Part shown: one piece after another, positions 1 through 9,500 of the stretch
How the letters are laid out: every line of letters starts with the position of its first letter
Numbering within the stretch: the first letter of the stretch is position 1
Assembly (NCBI GenBank): GCA_023375785.1
Contig: SZWC01023122.1
Coordinates: forward strand, 1 to 41,050
From: Penium margaritaceum
Taxonomy: Eukaryota; Streptophyta; Zygnematophyceae; Desmidiales; Peniaceae
Direction: 5' to 3'
DNA length: 41,050 nucleotides
Position numbers and translations under genes: made by a program
The notes under the pieces: model-generated
Databases searched by the model: none
Told to the model about the DNA's origin: nothing
The model's input: only the letters and a program-made list of their open reading frames with translations

Positions 1-124
1 GGGGGGGGGAAATAACGAGCGATTCAGTTCAGGCCCGACTGCTCGCTGGCGGGGCTCGCTCGTTCAAGTGTTAAAAAAATGTACGTCGCGAGCCGCTTGC
101 TGAGGGGCCTGACGACCGCGAAAT

Positions 125-159
125 GTGCATGTACCAGGTCAGTGACCTGGCACATGCAC
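125..159. repeat. Near-perfect 35-bp palindrome
   Basis: Arms 125-141 and 143-159 are complementary over 17 bp with one mismatch and a single central base. The transcript of either strand would fold into a hairpin. Function unknown. Confidence 0.85.
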
Positions 160-180
160 GTGTCGTATCTCGCTCGGTTT

Positions 181-239
181 TTCTGCGAGCGAGTTGCGAG
201 CGTCCGTAACTTGCGGATGCTCACAACTCGCTCGCAGAA
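181..239. repeat. 26-bp inverted repeat, 7-nt loop
   Basis: Arms 181-206 and 214-239 pair over 26 bp with two mismatches, both explicable as C-to-T or G-to-A changes. The arms contain GCGAGCGAG / CTCGCTCGC. This is the longest hairpin in the window. Confidence 0.85.
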
Positions 240-365
240 GATCCGTGCAAACTGACTTGAGTCAGATCTCGCATACGCGAGACCTGTCTCGCTTTTGCTA
301 CTTGACCTGACACGACGAGTAAAGTCGACGAGTTTTTTGTTTTGTCGTGTCCTGATTCGCGTTCG

Positions 366-416
366 CACGATATGAGCCTGACAATCGGGCCGCTGGTCCG
401 ATGGTCAGGCTCGTGC
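366..416. repeat. Interrupted inverted repeat
   Basis: The core arms GAGCCTGAC (374-382) and GTCAGGCTC (404-412) are flanked by further pairing segments (CACGA with CGTG outside, ATCGG with CCGAT inside), giving a hairpin with small bulges. Confidence 0.75.
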
Positions 417-526
417 CTATTTCTGCGAGGTCTGGCATCCAGCGAGTCGGACATGAGTATGACACGTAGCTCTTTAGGCGTACAGAACGGAACTGAAGTG
501 AGGCCAAAGGGGCGACAAAAGAAGAC

Positions 527-549
527 GTGGCACATCGATAGTGTGCCAC
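527..549. repeat. 8-bp-arm hairpin
   Basis: GTGGCACA (527-534) and TGTGCCAC (542-549) are perfect inverted arms around a 7-nt loop. Confidence 0.7.
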
Positions 550-668
550 ATACAACTTTGACATGTTCGTGGAGCCACGCTTGCCTGTTTTGCGCCCTTG
601 CGAGTCGTTTTAAAAAGCCATGAGCAACTACGATCTCACATACTGGTCGTCTGGGCAGTAGATGTTTT

Positions 669-688
669 GTCTTTACAACAGTAAAGAC
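669..688. repeat. 8-bp-arm hairpin
   Basis: GTCTTTAC (669-676) and GTAAAGAC (681-688) pair around an AACA loop. Confidence 0.7.
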
Positions 689-711
689 ACAACTCCTGCT
701 CCGGATTTGAC

Positions 712-830
712 TTATTCGCGAATCCAGGAGGATTCGCGAATCTTGGATCCGGATCCGCGAATCCGGATCCAGGTTGCGGATTCGACCCGCGAATCCGAAT
801 CCGGCCGCAGATTCGCGAACCGGATTCGGT
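712..830. repeat. GATTCGCGAATCC-type degenerate array
   Basis: About 120 bp made of scrambled copies of ATTCGCGAATCC and GGATCCG words, many of them self-complementary (GATTCGCGAATC, GGATCC). It abuts the broken RNase H frame and, read on the minus strand, merely extends it with Arg-Ile/Asp-Ser repeats, so it is not coding. It is probably part of the same inserted DNA as 1-711. Confidence 0.7.
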
Positions 831-835
831 GTGCA

Positions 836-1200
836 GGTTTGGCCGTCATGCAACAACAAACGCACATAGTGATACTCAACGTTGATGTGCTTTGTGCGTG
901 TGTGATGCACGCTGTCATTGTCGGTGATGGCCATGACACTCTCATTGTCACAGTGCAGCGTGATGGATGCGACAGGCTGATACAACTCGGACAACAAACA
1001 ACGCAGCCACACACTCTCACACGCGCCTGAGCCAAGAGTCACGTACTCAGCCTCAGCAGTGCTGCGTGCAATGCACCCCTGCTTGCCACTGTGCCAAGAC
1101 ACAGCTGTGCCGTCAATCAGAAAGATCCAGCCTGTGCGACTCTTACCGTCCGGACTGCCGGCCCAGTTACTGTCAGTGTATCCCACTGCGACCACAGACG
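836..1200 (-). pseudogene. Copia RNase H, 3' truncated
   Basis: The frame reads the typical copia RNase H: GYTDSNWAG (first acidic residue), AEAEYVTLG (Glu), LHCDNESV (Asp), then HTRTKHINVEYHYVR. These residues hydrolyse RNA in the RNA-DNA hybrid during reverse transcription. The domain stops after LLLHDGQ; the expected C-terminal HADFLTK-like part is replaced by the array at 712-830. Upstream, codons 1256-1258 and 1223-1225 are TGA where Arg (CGA) is expected. Confidence 0.85.
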
Positions 1201-1289
1201 GCTGACGGCGGAATATGAGACCTCACCGAGGAGTCGAGATGACATAGCGCAACACTCAGATCGTGGCCTCGTAGTGGAGGTGACGCGGC

Positions 1290-2265
1290 TCCTGAGGAAA
1301 CTAGGCCAGGAGGTTGACAACGAACGCGATGTCTGGGCGCGTCGTCGTCGCCAGGAACATCAAAGACCCGATGACTCGTAGGTACGTGGTCACGTCAACT
1401 GGCTCCCCCACAACAGCTGGGTCAGGACTCTTTAGCTTCACCTGGCCATCAGGTGACATGGGTGAGGATGCGCTCGGCACGAGTGGCAGGTCCTCCGCAA
1501 AGCGGGTGGACAGAGTCTGCACATAGGCGGCCTGGTGGATGTGCAGGACGCCCTGGGAGCAATCATGCTCGAGCTCCATGCCTAGGAAGACTCTGGCAGA
1601 TCAAAGATCCTTCATCTGGTAGGCGACGTGAAGCAATTCCTTGACACACTGGATGGGAGCCGTGTCTGGCGACACAATGAGGAGATCGCCGGCGTAAACC
1701 AGAAAAGAGGCAAAAGTCTGGCCTCGCGGACTGACAATCAGTGCGGGGTCAGCAGTGCTGCACTGGAGCCTGTCCCGAAGGAGCGTGCTGCTGATGTCTT
1801 GTTTCCAGCACCGAGGTGACTGCTTCAAGCCATAGAGGGCCTTACGCAGTCTCCAGACTCTCCCAGTGCCGTCGTCGAAGCGTGGGGGCTGCACCATGTA
1901 AAGGTCCCCACCCTCTAGTGAGCCATGGAGAAACGCGTTGCTCACATCCATCTGATGCAGCTCCCACCCATGCTGGACGACCAGGCTGAAGAGCGCCCGG
2001 CTAGTGGAGAACCGGCCAACTGGGACAAAGATCTGGTCTTAGTCGACCCCAGGAATCTGGACAAACCCCTTGGCTGTAAGGCGGGCCTTGTACTTGTCCA
2101 AGGATCCGTCTGGCTTCCACTTGCGCCGAAAAACCCACTTGGCGCCGATGGCCTTCCGACCTGGAGGAAGGTCGCCGAGGTCGTACACATGGTGCTGTCA
2201 GATAGCAGCGAGCTCATCGGTGCAGGCAGCGTCCCAGTGTGCGGCCTCAGGAGAGGCTCGTGACT
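1290..2265 (-). pseudogene. Copia reverse transcriptase, active site lost
   Basis: RVT_2-type [55 protein letters not shown] and YLRVIGSLMFLATTTRPDIAF are readable in order on the minus strand. The catalytic YVDD is YAGD here (about 1685-1696), so the first metal-binding Asp is Gly and the enzyme would be inactive. In-frame stops interrupt it, among them TAA in GVD*DQIF, TGA after MKDL, and TAG at 1301-1303 where copia copies have Gln (NLLAQFS). Confidence 0.85.
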
Positions 2266-2638
2266 CGCGCATGGTGGCTGGGTCCTCCGGGCGTGCTGTG
2301 GAACGAACTGAGAGAGCGTGTGCATCTCGAGCCCCTCGTGGGATGCGCGCCAGTGCAGCCATGACAGCGTGCCGATGCTCGTGATGAAGCATGGCGTAGC
2401 CCAGTGCGGAGCGCGGGTGAAAGTCTGCAATGATGGCTGAGGTGGTCAAGCCAAGGGCCTTGGTGCCAGGGTCCCCACTCACGACCGCTGGAGTGGAGGA
2501 GACACGTGGAGCCACGGGGGGTCGAGGCGCCACGGAGCGTGGTGCGACAGTCTGCGCGCTCACCGACGGTCTGGGTCGGAGGCTGCCGCCTGGACCACGT
2601 GTGTAGCGTGGCAGGGCAGGAGATGGCACTGAGTCCAG

Positions 2639-3190
2639 CTGGCCAATGGAGGCAGACGGGGTTGCTGGTCCGGAGGGGCCCGCGGATGCAACCGAAGCAG
2701 CTGGCCCGGATGGACAAGCGGACGCGATTGGAGATGCTGGCCCGTAAGGGCTAGCGGACACAACTGGAGCTGTCGGTCTGGAGGGACCAGTGGACGGGAC
2801 AGGGGCTGCCGGCCCTGAGGGGCCGGAGGACGCGATTGGGGATGCCGGCCCGAAGGGACCAGCGGACGCGACTGGGGCTGCTGGCCCGGAGGGACTGGCG
2901 GGCGCAATTGGGATTGCTGGCCCGGAGGGGCCAGCGGACACGACAGGGGGTGCCGGACGGGAGGGGCCAACGGACGCGTCTGGGGTTGCCGGCTGGGAGA
3001 GACCACCGGACACGACTGGGGTCGTGGGCCCAGAGGGATCCCAGAAGCGCCCGGCACACGCGACTGGGACTATCGGCTCAGAGGGACCGGTGGATACCAC
3101 TGGGGCTGTCGGCTCAGACGGACCAACGGACGCGACCGGGGTTGTTGGCCCGGAAGGACCAGCGGACGCGACTGGGGCTGCTGGCTCAGA
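2639..3190 (-). repeat. 36-bp coding minisatellite in the INT-RT linker
   Basis: About fifteen tandem 36-bp units encode degenerate 12-residue repeats such as SGPAAPVASAGP between integrase and RT. One unit carries a 4-residue insertion (RFWDP-like). Copia INT-RT linkers are normally Pro/Ser-rich and variable, but regular tandem amplification is unusual. Because the period is a multiple of three, several other frames are also open, including a collagen-like plus-strand frame that is not a gene. Confidence 0.85.
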
Positions 3191-3294
3191 GGGACTGGGG
3201 GATGTGTCACCCGGAAGCGACAGGACGGAGGACGGACTCACTCCCCCATGCGACGGGATAGACACGGACAAGCCGGAGCGAATGAGGTCGCGAG

Positions 3295-4110
3295 GAAACA
3301 GGTCCTCGAAGAAGAGGGGATCCCGGGACTCGACGATGCAATGCCAAGAGGGATCCCAGAAGCGTCAGGCCTTGGACTGACGAGAGACACCGAGGAAGGT
3401 GCAGGGACGTCCGCGGGAGCTTGCCTCCCTGCTGTAGGGCGGGAAGCCACACCACGGCTACGCAGCCCCAGACGCGAGCCGGTCGGAGGTCAGCGCGCTG
3501 ACCGCACCAATACTGGTAAGGCGTGGACTGGCGGGGAAGGGAACCGTGGGGAATCCGGTTCTAGACCCAGGTCATGTAGGCCATGGCTTCAAAGTAGAAG
3601 CCATCGGAGAGACCGGACTCGACCCGCATGGTGCGGACGGCGTCGGCCATGGTACGGTTCCACCGTTCGGAGACACCGTTCTGGGCGGGCGTGTAGGGAG
3701 AGGATGTCTCATGGTGGATGCCGCGTGAGGTGAGAAAGGTCGTGGCCTAACCCATGTACTCACCACCGCGATCGGAGCAAAAGCGGTGAAGAGAGCGGCT
3801 ACACTTGCGCTTCGCAAGGACCAGCCAGTCCTGGATGGTGCGGGCGACATCGCTCTTGTGCCGAAGGCAGAAGACCCAGTGGTAGCAAGAGTAGTTGTCA
3901 GTGAGGGTGAGGACATTGCGGCCGTGCTTGCTGACGGACTCGGTGGGGAGAGGGCCCATGACGTCCTAATGGACAAGGTCAAGAGGGGCGGACGCACGGG
4001 AGGAAGAGGTCGGCCAGGCCCGTGTCTGGGGCTCCCTTGCATGCGTCTGGTTCACACCATAGCAGCAGGGGAGCAAACTCTCTCCACGGGACCACATCTG
4101 CGCCTTTGTC
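3295..4110 (-). pseudogene. Copia pre-integrase and integrase
   Basis: From high to low coordinates: remnant of the GAG_pre-integrase region ending in SSSRASAPLDLVH, then the rve core with DVMGPLPTES, LTLTDNYS (Asp), FCSDRGGEYMG (Asp), QNGVSERWNRT (Glu), and the C-terminal RFWDPS..VESRDPLFFEDL (about 3300-3360). The DDE triad is kept. Stops include TAG after DLVH, after GEYMG, and at 3561-3563 where Trp is expected in TWVWNRIP (context CTGG to CTAG). Frame shifts occur in the pre-integrase part. It would have inserted the cDNA into the genome. Confidence 0.85.
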
Positions 4111-4735
4111 GACGTCGCCCTGTGATCGAAGGCCTGGCGGTTCTGGGACCCTGAGCGACGCCGCATCATCGAGTCCCGTGACGCTCTCTTCTTCAAGCAT
4201 CTCGCCTTCTGCGTCCTTGCTTGTATCCACGGTCTGCGTGCTGCTCATACCCATGGGTTTGCCGGACCCCGCAGCGTGGGGGGGTTCCTGTCACGGTTGG
4301 CCCAGTGCCCCCGGCCAGTAAGGTCACTCCGTCGCCGACACCGCTGAGGCCATCCCCAGAGGCTGTGCCACTGGCACCCCCAGCCCCGTCCCATCTGCGG
4401 CTCACTCCTCCGTCCCCGCCTCTCCGCTCTCGTTTGTTTCCGAGCCCGCGTCTGAGCCTGCTCCTAATCCTACGTCGGAGTCCGTGTCTGAGGCCCTGCC
4501 TGATCCTGCGTCCGCGTCCGTGTCTGGCCCTGAGCCGACTCAGCCTCTGGTCAAGGACGTGCCTGCGTCTGCCGTGGGACCGTCCCCTGTTGCTGAGGCC
4601 ACGCCTGCCGCTAGTGGTACGCCTGCCGTGCAGTCCACACTGGCGTGTGAGTCGGTAGCAGCCACTGCTCTTGCCCCGTCGGACCCCTACACATGAGCTC
4701 CCGGCAGACGCCTCCGCCCTCGCTCCGCACGCAAT
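4107..4735 (+). pseudogene. Copia integrase C-terminus and linker
   Basis: Starts in the middle of integrase: SKAWRFWDPERRRIIESRD then ALFF, the conserved end of copia integrase, with one TGA before SKAW. It is followed by a Pro/Ser/Val-rich linker (about 4250-4696) with loosely repeated PASEPAP-like segments and at least one frame shift before RT. No catalytic residues are included. Confidence 0.8.
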
Positions 4736-5990
4736 ATCGTCAATGGTGACCTGGGCACAAAGGCCCTCGGCCTGAGTGCTCGCGATCTCACTGAGGTTCA
4801 CCGTGGCTCTGACACCGGCATGGCACTACTTGCTCATGAGCGCGGTCTCGCTCGAGACGTCGCTGAGTCCATGGTGTTGGTCAACCTTCCCTCTACGGCA
4901 TACGCCCTGGCTACACGCAGTGCTCCACTGCTGTCTCCCAATCCCACCAGCCTGCGTGATGCTTTGTCAGCCCCCGACGCTGAGCAGTGGCGCGCTGCCT
5001 GCCAGGATGAGCTCGATGCCATCCGAGAACAGAACGTTTTTGAGCTGGTGGACTTGTCGAAGAACCACAAGGACGTTAAGGCCAAGTGGGTTTTCCGCAA
5101 GAAGTTAAAATCAGACGGCACTGTGGAGCGCTACAAAGCGCGCCTGACAGCAAAAGGCTTCTCTCAGGTCCCTGGCATGGATTACACCGAGACCTTTGTC
5201 CCTGTTGGTCGGATGACGACCACGCTCACGCTGCTGAGCTAGGTGGTACAACACGATTGGGAACTCCATCAGATGGACGTCAACAACGCGTTCCTGAACG
5301 GGGACCTTGAGGAGGAGATCTACATGGTCCAGCCACCCGACTTTGAGGATGGGACCGGTCGCGTGTACCGGCTACAGAAGGCCTTGTAGGGCCTGAAACA
5401 ATCACCTCACTGCTTGAAACAGGAGATCACCAGCACGATGAGAGACACTGGGTACGTTCAGAGCGATGCTGACCCATCCCTGTTCCTCTTACAATCCCCA
5501 GCACCACTTGTTGCCATCCTCGTCTACGTGGATGATCTTCTGATCGCGTCGCTCGACCTGGGAGCAGTGAACGCTGCCAAGGCCGTACTCTCCTCGGTCT
5601 ACAAGATGAAAGATCTTGGTGAGGCCTCTGTCCTTTTGGGGATGGAGATCATGCACGACCGTGTCCGCCGCACACTCCGCGTCCATCAGGGACGCTATAG
5701 AGAGACTGTGGGGGAGCGCTTTGCCGACCTCCTCGCTGCTGTCCGCACGACCTCCACGCCTATGACCCCTGAGGGGAAGGCTGCCCTGAAGGTGGATGAC
5801 CTAGCGGACCTGGGGGAGCCAGTCGATGTGACTCTGTACCTGCGGGTCATTGGCTCGCTCATGTACTTGGCCACAACGACACGGCCCGACATTGCCTTCA
5901 CTGTCAACCTGCTCGCCCAGTTCTCGTAGGCTCCATGCCTGCAAACACTGGAGGCCGCAGTCCGGTGTGTGCGCTACATCCTGTCCAACG
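4736..5990 (+). pseudogene. Copia reverse transcriptase with three TAG stops
   Basis: [87 protein letters not shown] (YVDD at 5525-5536, intact) and YLRVIGSLMYLATTTRPDIAF give a full RVT_2 domain. It copies element RNA into DNA. TAG codons fall at 5240-5242, 5387-5389 (Tyr expected) and 5927-5929 (Gln expected, QFSQAPC). Apart from these the frame is unusually well kept. Confidence 0.88.
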
Positions 5991-6019
5991 CACGCTTTTG
6001 GCCTATGCTTTCTCGAGCA

Positions 6020-6509
6020 AGTGTCTGTTGTGCTCGATGGGTACATAGACAGTGACTGTGCATGGAGTCCAGATGGCAAGAGCTGTACCGGCTACATCTT
6101 TCTCATCGGAGGCACTGCTCTGTCCTGGCAAAGTGGGAAGCAGGACTACATCGCACGCAACACTGATGAGGCAGAGTATGTTGTTCTAGGCGCCGGTGCA
6201 GCGGAATGTGTCTGGCTCGTCCGTCTGTTGCGTGAACTGCGTCATTCCATTCCCCCCTTGGTCCTCCAGTGTGACAACATGAGCGTGGAGACCATCGCCA
6301 AGAACTTAGGTGTGTTCCATGCACGCACAAAGCACATCAATCTCGAGTACCACTTTGTGCGTGATCTGGTTGATCGTGGTGAGATCCGAGTCATCCACGT
6401 GGGCACTGACAGGCAGTGTGCGGATTTTTTGACCAAGGCTCTATGTCGTTCGAAGTTTCATGCGGCCACTCGTTCCGTGGGACTCTGTCCCATCCCCGTT
6501 ACAGGTTGA
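6020..6509 (+). pseudogene. Copia RNase H, domain intact
   Basis: Uninterrupted domain with GYIDSD (Asp), DEAEYVVLG (Glu), LQCDNMS (Asp), HARTKHINLEYHFVRD and ADFLTKAL, ending at a natural TGA at 6507-6509. It is a shifted continuation of the RT frame, so it could not be translated from it without repair. Listed as pseudogene because the polyprotein is broken upstream. Confidence 0.85.
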
Positions 6510-6623
6510 TTCCTCATGTGCCACCTTGCGTGTGCTGTGCTTGCTGCCTGTAGCGGCTGTGCATCTCCTGCTCTATACAACATTAGTGTCTTCATGTGCA
6601 TGGACGTGTTTCGCCCTCCGCTC

Positions 6624-6632
6624 ATTGGGGAG
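6624..6632 (+). other. Polypurine tract of copy A2
   Basis: ATTGGGGAG lies immediately before TGTTTTTGTG, about 115 bp after the RNase H stop. A purine run followed by TGT is the usual plus-strand primer and LTR start of copia elements. Confidence 0.65.
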
Positions 6633-6880
6633 TGTTTTTGTGTGTGTCGTACACGGCTTTCGGTGACCCCTCGGCTCATGTCCATTCACGTGCAGATCCC
6701 TGAGATTGGTGACAGTGGCAGAAGACCGGCGGCTGGCGACGACGGGCGTCCAGACGACTCTCGTATTTTTTGGATTTATGCTGTGGGACAGCACATAGGC
6801 GTACAACCTATCAGGACATAGATCTTGTCGATGCGGCCGTTCTGGTTCAAACGGCTCGTCGTTTGAACCAGTCTTTCTGA
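6633..6880 (+). repeat. Partial 3' LTR of copy A2
   Basis: Begins TGTTTTTGTGTG after the PPT. No second copy is in the window, so the right end is inferred only from the start of copy B sequence. It contains the 12-bp perfect hairpin at 6842-6871. Confidence 0.45.
6842..6871. repeat. Perfect 12-bp hairpin, 6-nt loop
   Basis: CTGGTTCAAACG (6842-6853) and CGTTTGAACCAG (6860-6871) are perfect inverted arms close to the A2/B junction. It may be an LTR structure or a scar; function unknown. Confidence 0.8.
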
Positions 6881-6934
6881 CGTGTCTGCAGGGAGTTATG
6901 GCCAGAACTGTGTTGAGCTCAAGGGTGTTTTATT

Positions 6935-7800
6935 CTTATCTGAATTTAGCCAGAGGAAGGGTAGATCAATGAGCCAATCACCCTCAACTAGTCTGTCACA
7001 TCCACCACATTCCTTAGTTTTAACACATCCAGAGACTTCAGCAGTGTCTGGCCTGGTGGGGCCATGAGGGTGGAGACAGAGGGACCTGTAGACAACTGAG
7101 ATGCAAAGCATAGCCTGGTGAACATGTAGTGTGTGACGTGAGCGATCGCGCTCAAGCTCCATATCTAAGAAGAAACGAACACGGCCAAGATCCTTCATCT
7201 TGTATGCTGACTGTAGAAGAGCCTTTACAAGCTCAACACATGCATGGCTGGGAGATACAATTTGCAGATCATCGACATAGACAAGAAAGGTAACAAGGAG
7301 CAGACGGAGGATCGAGGAACAAGACAGGATCAACTATGATCTTGTGAAACCCTCCGTTCTAGTGTGTACATGTGATTTCCTAGTTCCAACAGGTCCTTGT
7401 GGAGCCGCGACACATCGTTGGTTCTATCGGTGAACCCAGGGTGTTGGACCATGTACTTTCCCCGTCAAGTATGCCACGAAAAAATGCATTGTTGACATCC
7501 ATTTGTTCCATATCCTAGTCATACCGGGCCACCAAGCTGAGAAGGGCTCTGGCAGTCATGTAACGGTCGATTGGAGGAAATATCTGACCAAGGTCAATGC
7601 TAGGAATCCGGGATAAACCTTTGGCGGTAAGCCGAGCCCTGCAGAGCTTGATAAATATGTCTTGCTTCAACTTCCGACGGTAAACCCATTTCGCTGACAC
7701 TTCCTTCCGTCCTGGTGGTAGATCCACTAACTCATAGAAACCATGGTCAGTAAGAGCAACAAGCTCTTCTCCCATTGCTATCTCCCATAGAGTGGAGTCA
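6935..7800 (-). pseudogene. Copia reverse transcriptase, decayed
   Basis: Readable motifs in order: [51 protein letters not shown], then after frame shifts LVYVDDLQIVS (YVDD at 7268-7279), YKMKDLG..FFLDMELERDR and VVDVTD*LRVIGSL. TAG at 7515-7517 replaces the Trp of the [10 protein letters not shown] motif in a CTGG context. The frame breaks off near 6935 before the end of the domain. Confidence 0.8.
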
Positions 7801-8612
7801 GCTGTGTTGCGTGCGTCATAAAATGTTAGTGGCTCCGGTGGGAGCTGTGAGACACTGGCAGTAGCAAATTAAGAGTCAACATACCCAGCAATAAATGTGT
7901 CAAGAGCCCGGTGAAACTCCTGCTTAACGAGGGACTACCCTAAGACAGTGTCGGGATGCACAACAGAGACAACAATGGGAGAGGCAGTTGTGGTGAGCCC
8001 ATGGGCACGAAGGCCGGGCTCACAAAAAACAATGACTTGGGACAGAATGGTAGGAGAGGGGCCTGCTACAGGATCACTTGTGCTTGGATCAAAAGAGGTA
8101 GGTGCACGAGAGGATGCAGACTGACAAGTCTGAGAGGGAAGAGCCTGAAATTGTTCACCACCAACATATACAGACACAACAGGGGGAACATTGGCAGACG
8201 TGGAAAGTACAGGTCGCATCGTGGGTGTGGTCGAGGTGTGAGGAGTGTTAGCCAAGACAGGGGAATAGGACACATGATTCATTGCAGGGGAGGCTACAGT
8301 GTCAGTTCTGGTAGAGGTGTCTGGAGAGAATGAAAGGGGCAAGGGGGATGAGCCACAAGGAGATGTGGCAGGAGTGAAAGCATTAGACTGAGAGGGAGCC
8401 CTGTCCGATGGGTCTTGCACCGAGGGTACAACGGTAGGTACACCAGAGATAAGTGGGACATACCCTCCTCCAAGCCAAGAGAGCAAGACCAGAGAGGCGG
8501 GAGAGGACAAGGCAAGCCGAGACAAGTCACATTCAAATACATCTCAAAGAAGAGAGCGTTACAAGACTTAATGACACGACGACGAGTGGAATCCCAGAAA
8601 AACTTGTGTGAA
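7801..8612 (-). pseudogene. Copia integrase C-terminus and linker
   Basis: KFFWDSTRRRVIKSCNALFFE at the right end is the copia integrase C-terminus. It is followed by a roughly 200-residue Ser/Pro/Thr-rich linker (8525-7935) and the lead-in to RT (HPDTVLG, KQEFHRALDTFIAGYVDS). No integrase catalytic residues are present. The linker is not repetitive, unlike that of copy A. Confidence 0.75.
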
Positions 8613-8616
8613 CCGA

Positions 8617-8651
8617 GGGGCGCCCGGCGTGACGGTCACACGCCGAGCCCC
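8617..8651. repeat. GC-rich hairpin at the truncation point of copy B
   Basis: GGGGCGCCCGGCGTG (8617-8631) faces CACACGCCGAGCCCC (8637-8651): GGCGTG/CACGCC pair inside, GGGGC/GCCCC outside, with small internal bulges. It begins within a few bases of the last recognisable codon of copy B. Confidence 0.6.
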
Positions 8652-9055
8652 TGGGATAAAACTCTCAACCCTCGACCCCTTGGTGTGTCCGGCCAACCCT
8701 TCAGATGCCGCACGACCCTCTCCTAGCTGCAAGACCACTGCTAGTGACCGAGGTTCCCACCGTGCAACCCTCCCAGTGGCGTTTGCACCAAGATGAGCTA
8801 TGGAAGACTTGTAGGATTGAATGGACCTGTGGGAGGCAATACTTAGAATACAAGGAGATTTGGACAAGAATGAATTCTTAGACTTGATGGATCAATACAG
8901 GGAAATGTTTTAAAGTCTCTGGGTAAGATTGGTATGCCTAGAAAAACCCCTAGGCTTCCTCATTTACCAGCCTCTATGAGCCAGCCGAGAGCCCCTCGGT
9001 GCTCCAAATTTCTCTTCTGAGGTACAATAATGTAAATTAAATCATGTAGTATGCG
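8652..9055. other. No gene seen
   Basis: No coding motif, repeat or RNA gene is recognised. Short open frames lack any family features. It separates copy B from a family G LTR relic and may be diverged LTR sequence. Confidence 0.5.
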
Positions 9056-9500
9056 TTGCGAGCAGTCCAACACACCAAAGCATGTCTCAACCAGTGGAGA
9101 AACGGCTAATTTATGGCCATTTGAATCCTCCACACGTGATTGCCGCTGGCAGCACCGCCAGCAGCAATCACATGAATCACGGGTCACGGCAGCCCGAAAT
9201 GCCCTTGCCTGCGAATGCAGCTCTAGCCTCCATCCTGAAGCACCCATGGCCACCAATGAGCCTTGTCTCATTGGCTAAGCGTCCATCCAGGAACGCTTCG
9301 GCTGTAGTGGGCGAGAAATTCGCTCCACCGTGCTCGGGGTCGAACCGGTACGTCTCCTGTTTTCCGGAGGTGCACCTCCCACCTTTGCATAGCCGTATCT
9401 TTCTCGTCCCTGCACTGAATGACCCAGTTCTTGGGTCGATCTCGGACGGGTTTTCACACAAAATACAGTCACGGCCTCAAAGAAGGTGTTTGATGTCATT
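9056..9500 (-). repeat. LTR family G relic
   Basis: The reverse complement of the LTR at 39710-40572 matches here in order: CCAACACACCAA, GGAG.AACGG, TATGGCC.TTT, CGCTGG.AGCACC, GGTTCGACCCCG-like, and TTCTTGGGTCGATCTCG. The match fades near 9056 and 9500, so the LTR is incomplete. The GGTTCGACCCC word also fits an RNA polymerase III B box, but no A box is seen. Confidence 0.7.

Larger units (their letters stand above)
1..711. other. Hairpin-rich non-coding segment of unknown origin
   Basis: No gene is supported here. The segment is dense in inverted repeats (125-159, 181-239, 366-416, 527-549, 669-688) and in CTCGCTCG/CGAGCGAG motifs. Together with the array at 712-830 it cuts the RNase H frame of the minus-strand copia copy that starts at 836, so it is probably inserted DNA whose far end lies outside the window. 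It begins with a run of nine G. It could be a foldback or MITE-like element or a complex satellite; no terminal repeats or target duplication can be checked because the left end is missing. Confidence 0.45.
836..4110 (-). mobile_element. Copia copy A, pol part, truncated at both ends
   Basis: On the minus strand the order is pre-integrase/integrase (4110-3295), repeat-rich linker, reverse transcriptase (2265-1290) and RNase H (1200-836), which is Ty1/copia order. No gag, LTR, PBS or PPT remains. The 5' side ends at the inverted junction with copy A2; the 3' side ends in the hairpin-rich DNA. The frame carries stops and shifts and the RT active site is mutated, so the copy is dead. Its INT and RNase H resemble those of A2 but are clearly a different copy. 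Confidence 0.85.
4107..6880 (+). mobile_element. Copia copy A2, 3' half with partial LTR
   Basis: Plus-strand copia fragment: integrase C-terminus, linker, RT, RNase H, PPT and start of the 3' LTR. It is 5'-truncated inside integrase and joined head-to-head with copy A. Three in-frame TAG codons break RT (5240-5242, 5387-5389, 5927-5929) but RNase H is uninterrupted. The LTR is cut off by copy B near 6880-6935. Confidence 0.85.
6935..8615 (-). mobile_element. Copia copy B, internal fragment
   Basis: Minus-strand fragment from integrase C-terminus through linker to RT. RNase H, PPT and LTR are missing on the left, where it abuts A2. On the right it is cut at the same integrase motif at which A2 begins (KFFWDS), next to a hairpin. 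AT content is visibly higher than in A and A2, suggesting a different subfamily. Confidence 0.8.

Noticed and set aside
105..165. CTGACGA...GAAA next to a long hairpin, suggesting a hammerhead ribozyme
   Set aside because: Stem II would be only four bases, position 17 would be G, and no stem I pairing is found.
2790..3380. Plus-strand collagen-like Gly-Pro-rich reading frame of 196 residues
   Set aside because: It is the antisense of the 36-bp repeat in the copia linker; the period is a multiple of three, so several frames stay open.
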